Below are positions 35,465-43,834 of a stretch of DNA of 64,000 bases, piece after piece (within the stretch, counting starts at the first letter, position 1; each line of letters begins with the position of its first letter). Position numbers and translations under genes: made by a program. The stretch covers positions 28,739 through 92,738 of the forward strand of contig CAWGKV010000021.1 of the NCBI GenBank assembly GCA_963823165.1, written 5' to 3'. The stretch is from Roseiarcus sp963823165. GTDB taxonomy: Bacteria > Pseudomonadota > Alphaproteobacteria > Rhizobiales > Beijerinckiaceae. A model generated the notes under the pieces. That model worked only from the letters and a program-made list of their open reading frames with translations. It had not been told where the DNA came from and ran no database searches.

Positions 35465-36562
35465 TCAATCGAGTTCGCCGACCGCGAGCGACGCGGGCAG
35501 CGCCGCCGGCCGGGCCGGCCGGCTCGCGATGACGACTGCCCGGCCCTCGTCAGACGACCGCTGGAAAGCCTCCATCACCTCCAGGACATGGAACGCCAGC
35601 TCGCCGCTCGCGCGGTGCGGCCTGTCCGTGCGGATCGCCTGCGCCATATCGGCGAGGCCGAGGATTCTGTAGTTGCCGTCGGCGTAAGGGCCCTCGGTCG
35701 GGATCTCGCGCCAGTCCTCGGCAGCGGTCGCGAACTCGACCTTGCCGCCGAAATAGTTGGGATCGGGAACGATGAGCGAGCCCGTTTCGCCGTAGAGCTC
35801 GATCGGGACGTGCCTGTGCCGCGCGACGTCGAAGCTCATGGTCATCGACACCGCCGCCCCGCTGGCGAACAGAAGCACGCCCGTGACGTGGGTCGCGACC
35901 TCGACGGGAATGCGCGCGCCCGCCAGCGGTTTGCTCGTCACGACGCGCTCGGCCCTTGTGCGCGTGGCGACGCCGCTCACGCTCGCGACTGGACCGAGCA
36001 GATTGACGAGGTCGGTGACATAGTAGGGGCCCATGTCGAGCATCGGGCCGCCGCCACCGAGGTAGTAGAAGCCGGGATTCGGGTGCCAGCGCTCGTGGCC
36101 CGGACACATGAAGAACGCCGCGCCGCCGATCGGCCGGCCGATCAGCCCCTGGTCGACGCATCGGCGCGCCGTCTGGTGGGCGCCGCCGAGAAAGGTGTCC
36201 GGCGCGCAGCCCACGCGCAGGCCCTTGGCCGCGGCGGCTTCGACGAGCTTGCGCGCTTCGGCGACGTCGACCCCGATCGGCTTTTCCGAGTGGACGTGCT
36301 TTCCCGCCGCGATCGCCTTGAGGCCGACGTCGACATGCGCCTTGGGGACAGTGAGATTGAGAACGACCTCGACGGCCGGATCAGCGAGAAGCGCGTCGAC
36401 GGAGCTCGCCGCGACCCCGAACTCCGCCGCTCTCGCTTCCGCGGTCGCCTGACTTGCATCCGATACGGCTATGACTTCGAGGATCGGGAACTTCTTCGCC
36501 GCGGTCAGGTAGGCCGAGCTGATGTTGCCGCATCCGATGACGCCGACTCCGACCGGTTTCAT
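35465..36562 (-). CDS. Gfo/Idh/MocA family oxidoreductase
   Basis: A 365-residue NAD(P)-dependent sugar dehydrogenase-like protein. The Rossmann motif is GVGVIGCGNISSAYLTAAKK, the conserved lysine motif is HVHSEKPIGVD, and the substrate domain has GGGGPMLDMGPYYVTDLVNL (catalytic Asp/Tyr region). It probably oxidises or reduces a hydroxyl of a sugar or sugar derivative. The ATG overlaps the ROK regulator stop (ATGA), so regulator and enzyme are translationally coupled. Confidence 0.88.
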   Translation of the reverse strand: MKPVGVGVIGCGNISSAYLTAAKKFPILEVIAVSDASQATAEARAAEFGVAASSVDALLADPAVEVVLNLTVPKAHVDVGLKAIAAGKHVHSEKPIGVDVAEARKLVEAAAAKGLRVGCAPDTFLGGAHQTARRCVDQGLIGRPIGGAAFFMCPGHERWHPNPGFYYLGGGGPMLDMGPYYVTDLVNLLGPVASVSGVATRTRAERVVTSKPLAGARIPVEVATHVTGVLLFASGAAVSMTMSFDVARHRHVPIELYGETGSLIVPDPNYFGGKVEFATAAEDWREIPTEGPYADGNYRILGLADMAQAIRTDRPHRASGELAFHVLEVMEAFQRSSDEGRAVVIASRPARPAALPASLAVGELD

Positions 36563-37860
36563 GGCGCTTCTCCAAGCTCGAGCGAAGGCGCATTGCGAGC
36601 CGGCGCCGGACCGGTCGTTCCCCAGGGGGCGCCATAGAGATCGCGAAGCGTCATGGCCGCGGCGCCGCGCAGCCAGTTTCCTTCGCTCCATTCCCGAACG
36701 ACGATGTCCGACACGTCCGCAAGGCTCGCCGGCAGGAGGTCGGCCACGGTCTTGCGGAGCGGCGCGATGAAATGTTCGCTCGTCGCCATGGCGCGTCCGG
36801 AAATAATGACCTTGGGGGGCGCGAACAGCGCGATGAGGTTGGCGATGGCGAAGCCCAGCGCTTCCCCGGCCGCGGCGAGCGCTCGGAGGCAGCGCGCGTC
36901 TCCCTCGTCGGCGAAGCGCAGGATGAGCGCCATCGAGCGCGAGGGCGGCTGCGCGGCGCCGCGACCTGCGGCGCTGAGGAGCGCCTCCGCCTCGCCGATC
37001 ACCGACGCCTCCGTGGCCACGTCGGCGAGGCGGCCGCCGCCGCTGCCGGGCGGGCGGACCATGAGATCACCGAGGTCGGGACTGAGGCCGTTGGCGCCGC
37101 GAAACAATTCGCCGTTGTGAAGGATGCCGAGCCCCAGACTCCGCTCGACATTGACGACGAGAAAGTCGTTCAGGTCGCGCGCCTGTCCGAACCAGTGCTC
37201 GGCGAGGGTGACGAGGTTGACGTCGCTGTCGATGGACGTCGGCACGCCCAGGCGTTGAGAGAGATCGGAGCCGAACGGCACGTCCCGCTCCTGCAGGATC
37301 GGGCTCTGGCGGCAGACGCCCGCAGCGCGTTCCACCACGCCGGGCATGCCGACGCACACGCCGGAGATCTCGGCGACGTCGAGGCCCGTGTCGCTGACGC
37401 ACCGGCGCACGCCGTCCTCGACGAGATCGGCGATGACCGAGGCAGTCTGGCGGTCGATGCGGATCGGCAGGGCGAGCGACGAGAGGATGTCGGCGCAGAA
37501 GTTCGTCACCGCGATCGTAATCTGGTCGGGCGCGAGCTTGACGCCGACCACCCGGGCCGCGTCCGGATTGAGCTTGAGCATGACGCGCGGCCGCCCGCGT
37601 CCGGCGTCCCGCACCGCGCCGACCTGCAGCGGAACGATCAGCCGGTCGTCGAGGAGCGCCGCGGTGATGGCGGATACTGTCGTCGCGCTCAATTCGGTCG
37701 ACTGTGAGATCTCGACGCGGGAAACGGGACCGAAGCGCCTGATCGCGTCCATCACGTGGAAGCGATTGATCGCGCGCATCAGTTCCGGATCGGCGGTTTT
37801 CATCGCTGTGGAAGGTTGCGCATTCGCGCAGTTTTTTACGGGAGGCGGATTTATTCCCAT
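36559..37860 (-). CDS. ROK family transcriptional regulator (XylR/NagC-like) lacking the ROK zinc motif
   Basis: A 433-residue repressor-type protein. The N-terminal winged helix (residues ~25-85) reads MRAINRFHVMDAIRRFGPVS and ISQSTELSATTVSAIT. The ROK sugar-binding/kinase-like domain follows, with VCVGMPGVVE, SIDSDVNLVTLAEHWFGQ and GLGILHNGELFRGANG. Where typical ROK proteins have GEIGH and a CxCGxxGC zinc site, this one has LSPDLGDLMVRPPGSG, with no cysteines or histidine, so the zinc site is lost. The ATG at 37860 is backed by an excellent AGGAGG eight bases upstream. It is divergent from the sugar ABC-xylanase operon, which it probably controls in response to xylose or xylo-oligomers. 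Confidence 0.87.
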   Translation of the reverse strand: MGINPPPVKNCANAQPSTAMKTADPELMRAINRFHVMDAIRRFGPVSRVEISQSTELSATTVSAITAALLDDRLIVPLQVGAVRDAGRGRPRVMLKLNPDAARVVGVKLAPDQITIAVTNFCADILSSLALPIRIDRQTASVIADLVEDGVRRCVSDTGLDVAEISGVCVGMPGVVERAAGVCRQSPILQERDVPFGSDLSQRLGVPTSIDSDVNLVTLAEHWFGQARDLNDFLVVNVERSLGLGILHNGELFRGANGLSPDLGDLMVRPPGSGGGRLADVATEASVIGEAEALLSAAGRGAAQPPSRSMALILRFADEGDARCLRALAAAGEALGFAIANLIALFAPPKVIISGRAMATSEHFIAPLRKTVADLLPASLADVSDIVVREWSEGNWLRGAAAMTLRDLYGAPWGTTGPAPARNAPSLELGEAP

Positions 37861-38002
37861 TCCAGCCGCCTCCTGTCAAGCGCAACGTCACACGTTCCTT
37901 CGGATTCCTCTCTCGTTCTCTTGACAGAAGCTCCAATTCGGGACACATTTAATTTGCGTCACGGATAAAAAGCCGTTCTTCGTAATTGCTCGGGAGGAAA
38001 CC

Positions 38003-39256
38003 ATGAAATTACGCCTTTTTGCGTTCGCCGCGGGTCTCGCCGCACTGACCGCCCCTGCCTTCGGCGCCACGAAAATCAAGATCCTCCACGTCGAAAACAA
38101 TCCTGCCGCCATCGCGCTCTGGGACAAGATCAGCAAGGACTACGAGGCTGAGCACAAGGGGGTGACGGTCGAGTTCCAGTATCTGGAAAACGAGGCCTTC
38201 AAAGCCAAGCTCCCGACCATGCTGCAGTCGGCCGACTCGCGTCCGGACCTGTTTTACTCCTGGGGCGGCGGCGTCATGGTCGCGCAGTACCAGGCCGGCT
38301 TCCTCAAGGACATCACGGCCGACGTCTCCGGCGTCGAGAGCCACCTCCAACCCACCGCCGTCAACGCCTTCAAGGTCGACGGCAAGGTCGTCGGCGTGCC
38401 GTGGGACACCGGCGCGGTCACTTTCTTCTACAACAAGCAGCTCTTCGACAAAGCCGGCGTAAAGGCCGAGGACATCAAGACCTGGGACGATTTCCTCGCC
38501 GCGGTGAAGAAAATCAAGGCCGCCGGCATCACCCCGCTCGACGTCGGGGGCGGCGAAAAGTGGCCGATGCACTTCTATTACTCGTATCTCGTCATGCGCC
38601 TGGGCGGCGACCAGGCGCTCGTCGACGCGAAGGCCGGCAAGGACGGCGGCTTCAAGGGCCCGACCTGGGTCAAGGCCGGCGAGATGTTGCGCGACCTTGC
38701 GAAGCTCGAGCCGTTCCAGCCCGGCTATCTCCAGACTTCGCAAGCGCAGTCGGCGCAGATTTTCGCCGATGGCAAGGCCGCCATGGACCTGATGGGCGAA
38801 TGGCTGCTCGGCATGCAGGCGTCGAGCTCGACCAGCGGCAAGGGGCTGCCGGAAGGCGACATCGGCGTCATGTCGTTCCCGCTCGTGCAGGGCGGCAAGG
38901 GCAAGGCGACCGACGTTCTCGGCGGCGTCCACGCCTTCCTCGTCACCAAGACCGCGCCGCAGGAGGCCGTCGACTTCCTCAAGTTCTTCAGCCAGGAGAA
39001 ATACGCGAAAGACGCTGCGGAGGCGGGCGCCTACATCCCCGTGTACGAGGGCACTGCCGAATACATCAAAGATCCGGTCATGCGGGAGATCGCGGTGGAT
39101 ATTGACAAGTCCACCTGGCACCAGAACTTCTTCGATCAGGATCTCGGTCCCTCGGTCGGGCGGGTGATCAACGACGTTTCGATCAATGTCGCCGCCGGCG
39201 AAATGACGCCTGCGGCCGGGGCGGCGGCGATCCAGGACGCTTTCGACCAGCAGTAA
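38003..39256 (+). CDS. sugar ABC transporter substrate-binding protein (family 1 solute-binding)
   Basis: A 417-residue periplasmic binding protein with a clear signal peptide (MKLRLFAFAAGLAALTAPAF, cleavage after AFG). The mature part (KIKILHVENNPAAIALWDKI, PDLFYSWGGGVMVAQYQAG, VVGVPWDTGAVTFFYNKQLF) is typical of the oligosaccharide-binding CUT1 group. It is the first gene of the ABC-xylanase operon and is divergent from the ROK regulator. GGGAGG precedes the ATG. TTGACA at 37921-37926 may be its -35 element. A stable hairpin follows the gene at 39265-39291. Confidence 0.92.
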   Translation: MKLRLFAFAAGLAALTAPAFGATKIKILHVENNPAAIALWDKISKDYEAEHKGVTVEFQYLENEAFKAKLPTMLQSADSRPDLFYSWGGGVMVAQYQAGFLKDITADVSGVESHLQPTAVNAFKVDGKVVGVPWDTGAVTFFYNKQLFDKAGVKAEDIKTWDDFLAAVKKIKAAGITPLDVGGGEKWPMHFYYSYLVMRLGGDQALVDAKAGKDGGFKGPTWVKAGEMLRDLAKLEPFQPGYLQTSQAQSAQIFADGKAAMDLMGEWLLGMQASSSTSGKGLPEGDIGVMSFPLVQGGKGKATDVLGGVHAFLVTKTAPQEAVDFLKFFSQEKYAKDAAEAGAYIPVYEGTAEYIKDPVMREIAVDIDKSTWHQNFFDQDLGPSVGRVINDVSINVAAGEMTPAAGAAAIQDAFDQQ

Positions 39257-39264
39257 CATCGCAT

Positions 39265-39291
39265 CGCCCCGCCGTCAGAAGCGGCGGGGCG
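39265..39291 (+). promoter_or_regulatory. intercistronic hairpin between binding protein and permease
   Basis: CGCCCCGCCG-TCAGAAG-CGGCGGGGCG forms a perfect ten-base stem nine bases after the binding-protein stop codon. There is no long T-run, so it is more likely a partial terminator or mRNA-stabilising stem that raises binding protein over permease levels, as is common in sugar ABC operons. Confidence 0.65.
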
Positions 39292-39319
39292 CTCTCCCCG
39301 GGCATGGGAGGTTGACGCC

Positions 39320-40225
39320 TTGGCGATGGTGCAGACGACTTATGTCGAACCAGCCCGGCGCATGACCGCGAACGGCTGGGCGACCCTTATTATCTTCCTG
39401 CCGCCGGCGCTCCTGCTCTTTACCGTGTTCGTCGCGCTGCCGATGGCGGAGGCCGCCTGGTACGGCTTCTTCAACTGGAACGGCTATGGCAGGCCCGAGA
39501 AATTCATCGGGCTGAAGAACTACGGTTACTTGATCGGCAACCCGACGTTCGTGCGCTCGCTGATCAACAACGGTCTCATCATCGCCGTCTCGCTCCTCGT
39601 CCAGCTGCCGTTCGCGCTCGGCGTGGCGATGATGGTGGCGGGCCGCGTTCCCGGCGCGGCGTGGTTCCGGATGATCTTCTTCCTGCCCTACGTCCTCGCC
39701 GACGTCGCAGCAGGCCTGATCTGGCATTTCATGTTCGACGGCGATTACGGACTGGTCGGCGCGGTCACCCACGGCCTCGGCCTGCAGCCCTTCTACCTGC
39801 TGGCGAGCAAGGACTGGGCGTTCAGCGCCGTGCTGATCGTTGTCCTGTGGAAATACTTCGGCTTCCACATGATGCTCTACGTCGCCGGCCTGCAGGGCAT
39901 CGACAAATCGCTGCTCGAGGCCGCCGAGATGGACGGCGCCAGCCCCTGGCAGCGGTTCTGGCACATCACCCTGCCGCAGCTCGGACCGATGATCCGGCTC
40001 TCGATCTTCTTTTCCGTCATCGGCGCCCTGCAGCTGTTCGACATCATCGTGCCGCTGACCGGCGGGGGTCCGTTCGAGACCACCAACACGATGGTCTCCT
40101 TCCTCTACTATTTCGGCGTCACGCGGATGCGCGCCGGCTTCGGCTCCGCCGTCGGCGTGGTGCTGTTCCTGATCTGCGTGACATTCGCCTTCGGCTACAG
40201 GCGGCTCTTCATGCGCGAAGATTGA
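39320..40225 (+). CDS. sugar ABC transporter permease (MalF/UgpA-like)
   Basis: A 301-residue membrane protein with six predicted transmembrane segments, the first being WATLIIFLPPALLLFTVFVA. The cytoplasmic EAA loop reads LLEAAEMDGASPWQRFWHIT, the contact for the ATPase. It is a CUT1-family permease. GGGAGG sits nine bases before the TTG at 39320; the ATG at 39326 is the alternative. No ATPase gene is found in the cluster. Confidence 0.9.
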   Translation: MAMVQTTYVEPARRMTANGWATLIIFLPPALLLFTVFVALPMAEAAWYGFFNWNGYGRPEKFIGLKNYGYLIGNPTFVRSLINNGLIIAVSLLVQLPFALGVAMMVAGRVPGAAWFRMIFFLPYVLADVAAGLIWHFMFDGDYGLVGAVTHGLGLQPFYLLASKDWAFSAVLIVVLWKYFGFHMMLYVAGLQGIDKSLLEAAEMDGASPWQRFWHITLPQLGPMIRLSIFFSVIGALQLFDIIVPLTGGGPFETTNTMVSFLYYFGVTRMRAGFGSAVGVVLFLICVTFAFGYRRLFMRED

Positions 40226-40233
40226 GGCCCGTG

Positions 40234-41124
40234 ATGGCTGAGACCTCGTATGACCTTGTTCCCGAAGCCGCGACTGCGACTCGCCAAGAGTCCGGCCGCG
40301 CTCCGCGCGGCGTTGGCGGCATTGCGATCTTCGCGACGCTCGTCGTCCTCGCGGCAATCGTGCTGGTTCCGATCTACGCCACGATTATCGACGGCTTCAA
40401 GCAGCTGGGCGACTTCCAGTCGAATCCGTTCGGCCTGCCGCATGTCTGGGTGTGGCAAAACTATTGGGGCATCCTCACCAGCTATCGCTATTGGCAAGTC
40501 CTCGGCAATTCGCTGATCATGGCCGTCCTGACGGTCGTCCTGACGCTCGCGGTCTCCTCGATGGCGGCCTTCACCTTCGCCCACTTGCGTTTCTTCGGCG
40601 ATCGTTTTCTCCTAAACTACCTTCAGCTCGGGCTCCTGTTTCCCCTCGCGACGGCGATCCTGCCGCTGTTCATCAGGGTCCGCGATCTGGGGCTCCTCAA
40701 TTCCTATTGGGGCGTGATCCTGCCGCAGGTCGCATTCTCGCTGGCGATGGGCGTTCTCCTGATGCGCAACGCGTTCAAGCAGCTGCCGAACGAGCTCCTG
40801 GACGCCGCATTCATGGACGGGTGCGGATATTTCCGCTTCTTCTTCTTCGTCACGCTGCCGCTCGTCGGGCCGATCTTGTCCACCGTCGCGGTGATCTCGT
40901 TCGTCGGCAGCTGGAACGGCTACCTCCTGCCGCTCGTCGTCATCAACAGCAACTCGAAATACCCGTGGACCCTCGGCATGATGGCCTATCAGGGCGAGTA
41001 TTCGACCGCCTGGCAACTCGTGCTCGCCTTCATCACCCTGACGATCCTGCCGGCGATCCTGATGTTCCTCATGGCGCAGCGCTACATCGTCGCCGGCCTG
41101 ACCGCGGGCGCGGTCAAGGGGTGA
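40234..41124 (+). CDS. sugar ABC transporter permease (MalG/UgpE-like)
   Basis: A 296-residue partner permease. Membrane segments start at IAIFATLVVLAAIVLVPIYA. The EAA loop is LLDAAFMDGCGYFRFFFF, and the end is RYIVAGLTAGAVKG, which is characteristic of this family. It starts nine bases after the first permease (ATG 40234; an adjacent GTG at 40231 is possible). Its stop overlaps the GTG of the xylanase gene, so transporter and xylanase are one transcript. Confidence 0.9.
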   Translation: MAETSYDLVPEAATATRQESGRAPRGVGGIAIFATLVVLAAIVLVPIYATIIDGFKQLGDFQSNPFGLPHVWVWQNYWGILTSYRYWQVLGNSLIMAVLTVVLTLAVSSMAAFTFAHLRFFGDRFLLNYLQLGLLFPLATAILPLFIRVRDLGLLNSYWGVILPQVAFSLAMGVLLMRNAFKQLPNELLDAAFMDGCGYFRFFFFVTLPLVGPILSTVAVISFVGSWNGYLLPLVVINSNSKYPWTLGMMAYQGEYSTAWQLVLAFITLTILPAILMFLMAQRYIVAGLTAGAVKG

Positions 41125-42185
41125 GCCCCGGGCGCGCGCATGACCGGAAATCGCGCGGGAGGCGCCTTCGCTTCGTCTGCGGCGGGGCCCTCGCCCTTTG
41201 CCTGTCCTCCGGCCTGGCGGCCGCGGCGGGCCCGACGCTGAAGGCGGCGGCCGCCGCGAGCGGCCGCTATTTCGGCGCGGCGCTCGATCCCGGCCTGTTC
41301 GACGAAGAGCCCTATCGCCGGCTGGCGACGGATCAGTTTAGCGCCGTCACGCCGGAGAACGCGATGAAATGGGCGTCGGTGGAGCCGACGCGCGGCGTCT
41401 TCGACTGGCGCGAGGCCGACAAGCTGGTCGCCTTCGCCGAGGCCAACGACCAAAAAATTCGCGGCCACAACCTCGTCTGGTACGAGCAATTGCCGTCCTG
41501 GCTTCCCGCCGGAGCGTTCACGCCGGCGGAGCTGAGACAGCTGATGATCGACCATGTCACGCTCGAAGCCGGCCGGTTCCGGGGCGCCATCTACGCCTGG
41601 GACGTCGTCAACGAACCATTCGCCGACGACGGCGCCTGGCGGCCCACGATCTGGTTCAAGGCGATGGGGCCGGATTACGTCGAGAGCGCCTTGCGGGCTG
41701 CTCATGCGGCCGACCCGCAGGCCAAGCTCTACATCAACGATTACAACATCGAGTCGGCTGGCCCGAAGATGCGGGCGCTCTACGATCTCGTCGCGTCGCT
41801 CAAGCGCAAGGGCGCTCCGCTCGACGGCGTCGGTTTCGAATCGCATTTCATCTCGGGCAAGGTTCCCGACGACCTGCGCGAGGTCATGCAGAGATTCGCC
41901 GATCTCGGCGTCGACGTGGCGGTCACGGAGCTGGATGTCCGCATGAAACTGCCGCCGGACGCGAAGTCGCTCGATGCGCAAGCCGCCGACTACGCGAAGG
42001 TGATCGGCGCCTGCCTGGCGGTCAAGCCATGCGTCGGAATCACCACCTGGGGCGTCTCCGACGCGCACTCGTGGATTCCCTCGATCTTCCCCGGATACGG
42101 CGCGGCGCTTCTCTTCGACGAGGACGACAAGCCCAAGCCCGCATTCTTCGCCGCGGTGCGGGCGCTCCAAGGGGCGCCCCGTTAA
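41121..42185 (+). CDS. secreted endo-1,4-beta-xylanase, GH10
   Basis: A 354-residue family 10 xylanase that cuts internal beta-1,4 bonds of xylan. A Tat/Sec-like signal with arginines is at the start (RGRRLRFVCGGALALCLSSG...LAAAAG). The barrel then has FSAVTPENAMKWASVEPTRG, the acid/base glutamate in YAWDVVNEPFADDG, and the nucleophile glutamate in VAVTELDVRMKLP. ITTWGVSDAHSWIP is also typical. The GTG start at 41121 overlaps the permease stop (GTGA), indicating translational coupling. Export plus an adjacent importer and cytoplasmic GH3/GH43 enzymes make a complete xylan pathway. Confidence 0.93.
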   Translation: MSPGRAHDRKSRGRRLRFVCGGALALCLSSGLAAAAGPTLKAAAAASGRYFGAALDPGLFDEEPYRRLATDQFSAVTPENAMKWASVEPTRGVFDWREADKLVAFAEANDQKIRGHNLVWYEQLPSWLPAGAFTPAELRQLMIDHVTLEAGRFRGAIYAWDVVNEPFADDGAWRPTIWFKAMGPDYVESALRAAHAADPQAKLYINDYNIESAGPKMRALYDLVASLKRKGAPLDGVGFESHFISGKVPDDLREVMQRFADLGVDVAVTELDVRMKLPPDAKSLDAQAADYAKVIGACLAVKPCVGITTWGVSDAHSWIPSIFPGYGAALLFDEDDKPKPAFFAAVRALQGAPR

Positions 42186-42237
42186 GGCGAGGGCCAGCCG
42201 GCGCGCCCGCGAATGTCGCGACGCCGCCTGGCGACCG

Positions 42238-43404
42238 TCAGCCGACGCTCGTCCAGGTCTGCGTCTCGCCGGATCGCAGGATCGCGTCGGCGATTTGCGA
42301 GATGCGATATCCGTCGCGGAAGTTCGGCGACGCCTGCTCGCCCTTGACGACCGCGCTGATGAAATCGAAGCATTCGATGATCTTGGTCTCGCCGTAGCCG
42401 ACGCCGAGCGCCGGAATCGGCCAGAGCGCATCGCCGTAGGGGTGGGCGGGGCCGGTGTAGACGGTGCGAAACCCGCGCGCGTCGGCCGGGTCGTCGGCGA
42501 ACATGACTTGCAGCTCGTCCATGCGCTCGTAATTGAAGGCGATCGATCCCTTGTCGCCATGGATTTCAAAAGTGATGAAGTTGTTTCGGCCATAGGCGTT
42601 GCGGGTCGCCTCGATGGATCCCGTCGCGCCGTTGGCGAACTTGATGAGCGTCAGCATCTCGTCGTCGACGTCGACCGCTCCGCGCGGACCCTTGCCGCTC
42701 TTGTCCGACGCCGCGAGCTGGTCGAAACCGCCCGATTGCAGGGGACGCGAAGCGATATAGGTCTTCACCACGGCGTTGACGGAGGAAATTTCGCCGACGA
42801 GATGGCGTGCGAGGTCGATGACGTGCGTTCCGATGTCGCCCACCGCGCCCGAGCCGGCGATCTTCTTCTGGAAGCGCCACGACAGGGGTCCGTTCGGATC
42901 GGCCGACCAATCCTGGAGGTAGGTGCCGCGGAACGAGAGGATATTTCCGATCCGGCCGTCCTCGATGTACTTCCGCGCCAGCGCGACGGCCGGCGTGCGG
43001 CGATAGTTGAACGCGACCATGTGCGTGACGCCCGCCGCTTCGACCGCGTCGAGCATGGTTTTGGCCTCGGCGCCGGTCCGCGCGAGCGGCTTTTCGCAAA
43101 TGACGTGCTTGCCCGCCTTGGCCGCGGCGATGGCGATTTCCGCGTGGCTGTCGTTCGGCGTCACGATGTCGACGACCTCGATGTCCTGGCGGGCGACGAC
43201 CGCCCGCCAATCCGTCGATGCCTCGTCGAACCCGAAACGCTGGCGCGCGGTCTCGGCGAGGTCGGCGGTCACGTCGACGACCGCTTTGCGTCGGGGGATG
43301 GCGGGCGCCGGCCAGAAGAACATCGGCATCGCCGCATAGGCCAACGCGTGGGCCTTTCCCATGAAGCCGCCGCCGATCATCGCGACATTGAGTGTCCTGG
43401 TCAT
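42238..43404 (-). CDS. Gfo/Idh/MocA family oxidoreductase
   Basis: A 388-residue sugar dehydrogenase-like enzyme: Rossmann motif VAMIGGGFMGKAHALAYAAM, lysine motif HVICEKPLARTG, and GDIGTHVIDLARHLVGEISS in the catalytic region. It differs clearly from the other Gfo/Idh/MocA protein at 35465 and belongs to the minus-strand set linked to the second (ribose-type) transporter. The reaction is probably on an inositol or a sugar derivative. The ATG at 43404 is preceded by GAAGGATGATG. Confidence 0.88.
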   Translation of the reverse strand: MTRTLNVAMIGGGFMGKAHALAYAAMPMFFWPAPAIPRRKAVVDVTADLAETARQRFGFDEASTDWRAVVARQDIEVVDIVTPNDSHAEIAIAAAKAGKHVICEKPLARTGAEAKTMLDAVEAAGVTHMVAFNYRRTPAVALARKYIEDGRIGNILSFRGTYLQDWSADPNGPLSWRFQKKIAGSGAVGDIGTHVIDLARHLVGEISSVNAVVKTYIASRPLQSGGFDQLAASDKSGKGPRGAVDVDDEMLTLIKFANGATGSIEATRNAYGRNNFITFEIHGDKGSIAFNYERMDELQVMFADDPADARGFRTVYTGPAHPYGDALWPIPALGVGYGETKIIECFDFISAVVKGEQASPNFRDGYRISQIADAILRSGETQTWTSVG

Positions 43405-43513
43405 GGTTCATCATCCTTCGCTTGCAAGACATCCTGCGCCTGTGGCGGCGGGCGGATCGCCGCTCGCGGCGGTCCGGGATCGCGAAACCGGGCGCCGGGC
43501 TTCGGCCGCTCCG

Positions 43514-43819
43514 TCAGTCGGCGGGGTTGCTGATCATCTCCAGAAACCTCATCTCGACCGGCCGGGCGAGAAGCTCCTGCAGCCGGCCGAACAGGGGCTG
43601 CAGGTGCGGCGCTTTCAAATGGGCGTCGAGGTCCTTCCGGCTTCGCCAGTTCTCATAGAAGACGAAGACGTTGGGATCCTCGACATCGACATGAAAGTCG
43701 TAGTTGACGCAGCCGGCCTCGGCGCGCGTCGGCGCGACCTGATCGGCGAGAATCCTGCGCAACTCGTCGCGCGTTCCGTCCTTGGCGACCACCGTGCCGA
43801 TGAGGGTGCAGAGCTTCAC
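43514..43819 (-). CDS. antibiotic biosynthesis monooxygenase-fold protein (YgiN-like quinol monooxygenase)
   Basis: A 101-residue ferredoxin-like dimeric alpha+beta barrel protein: LCTLIGTVVAKDGTRDELRR at the N-terminus, then PTRAEAGCVNYDFHVDVEDP and VFVFYENWRSRKDLDAHLKA. This is the ABM/YgiN pattern, in which cofactor-free oxidation of quinols has been shown for some members. Its position between a sugar permease and a dehydrogenase suggests a role with sugar or carbonyl by-products, but that is speculation. Confidence 0.85.
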   Translation of the reverse strand: MKLCTLIGTVVAKDGTRDELRRILADQVAPTRAEAGCVNYDFHVDVEDPNVFVFYENWRSRKDLDAHLKAPHLQPLFGRLQELLARPVEMRFLEMISNPAD

Positions 43820-43834
43820 GGGACCAATCCTCCG

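Noticed and set aside
40452..41120. upstream part of the xylanase frame
   Set aside because: It lies within the permease gene in another frame; the GTG at 41121 gives a proper signal peptide.
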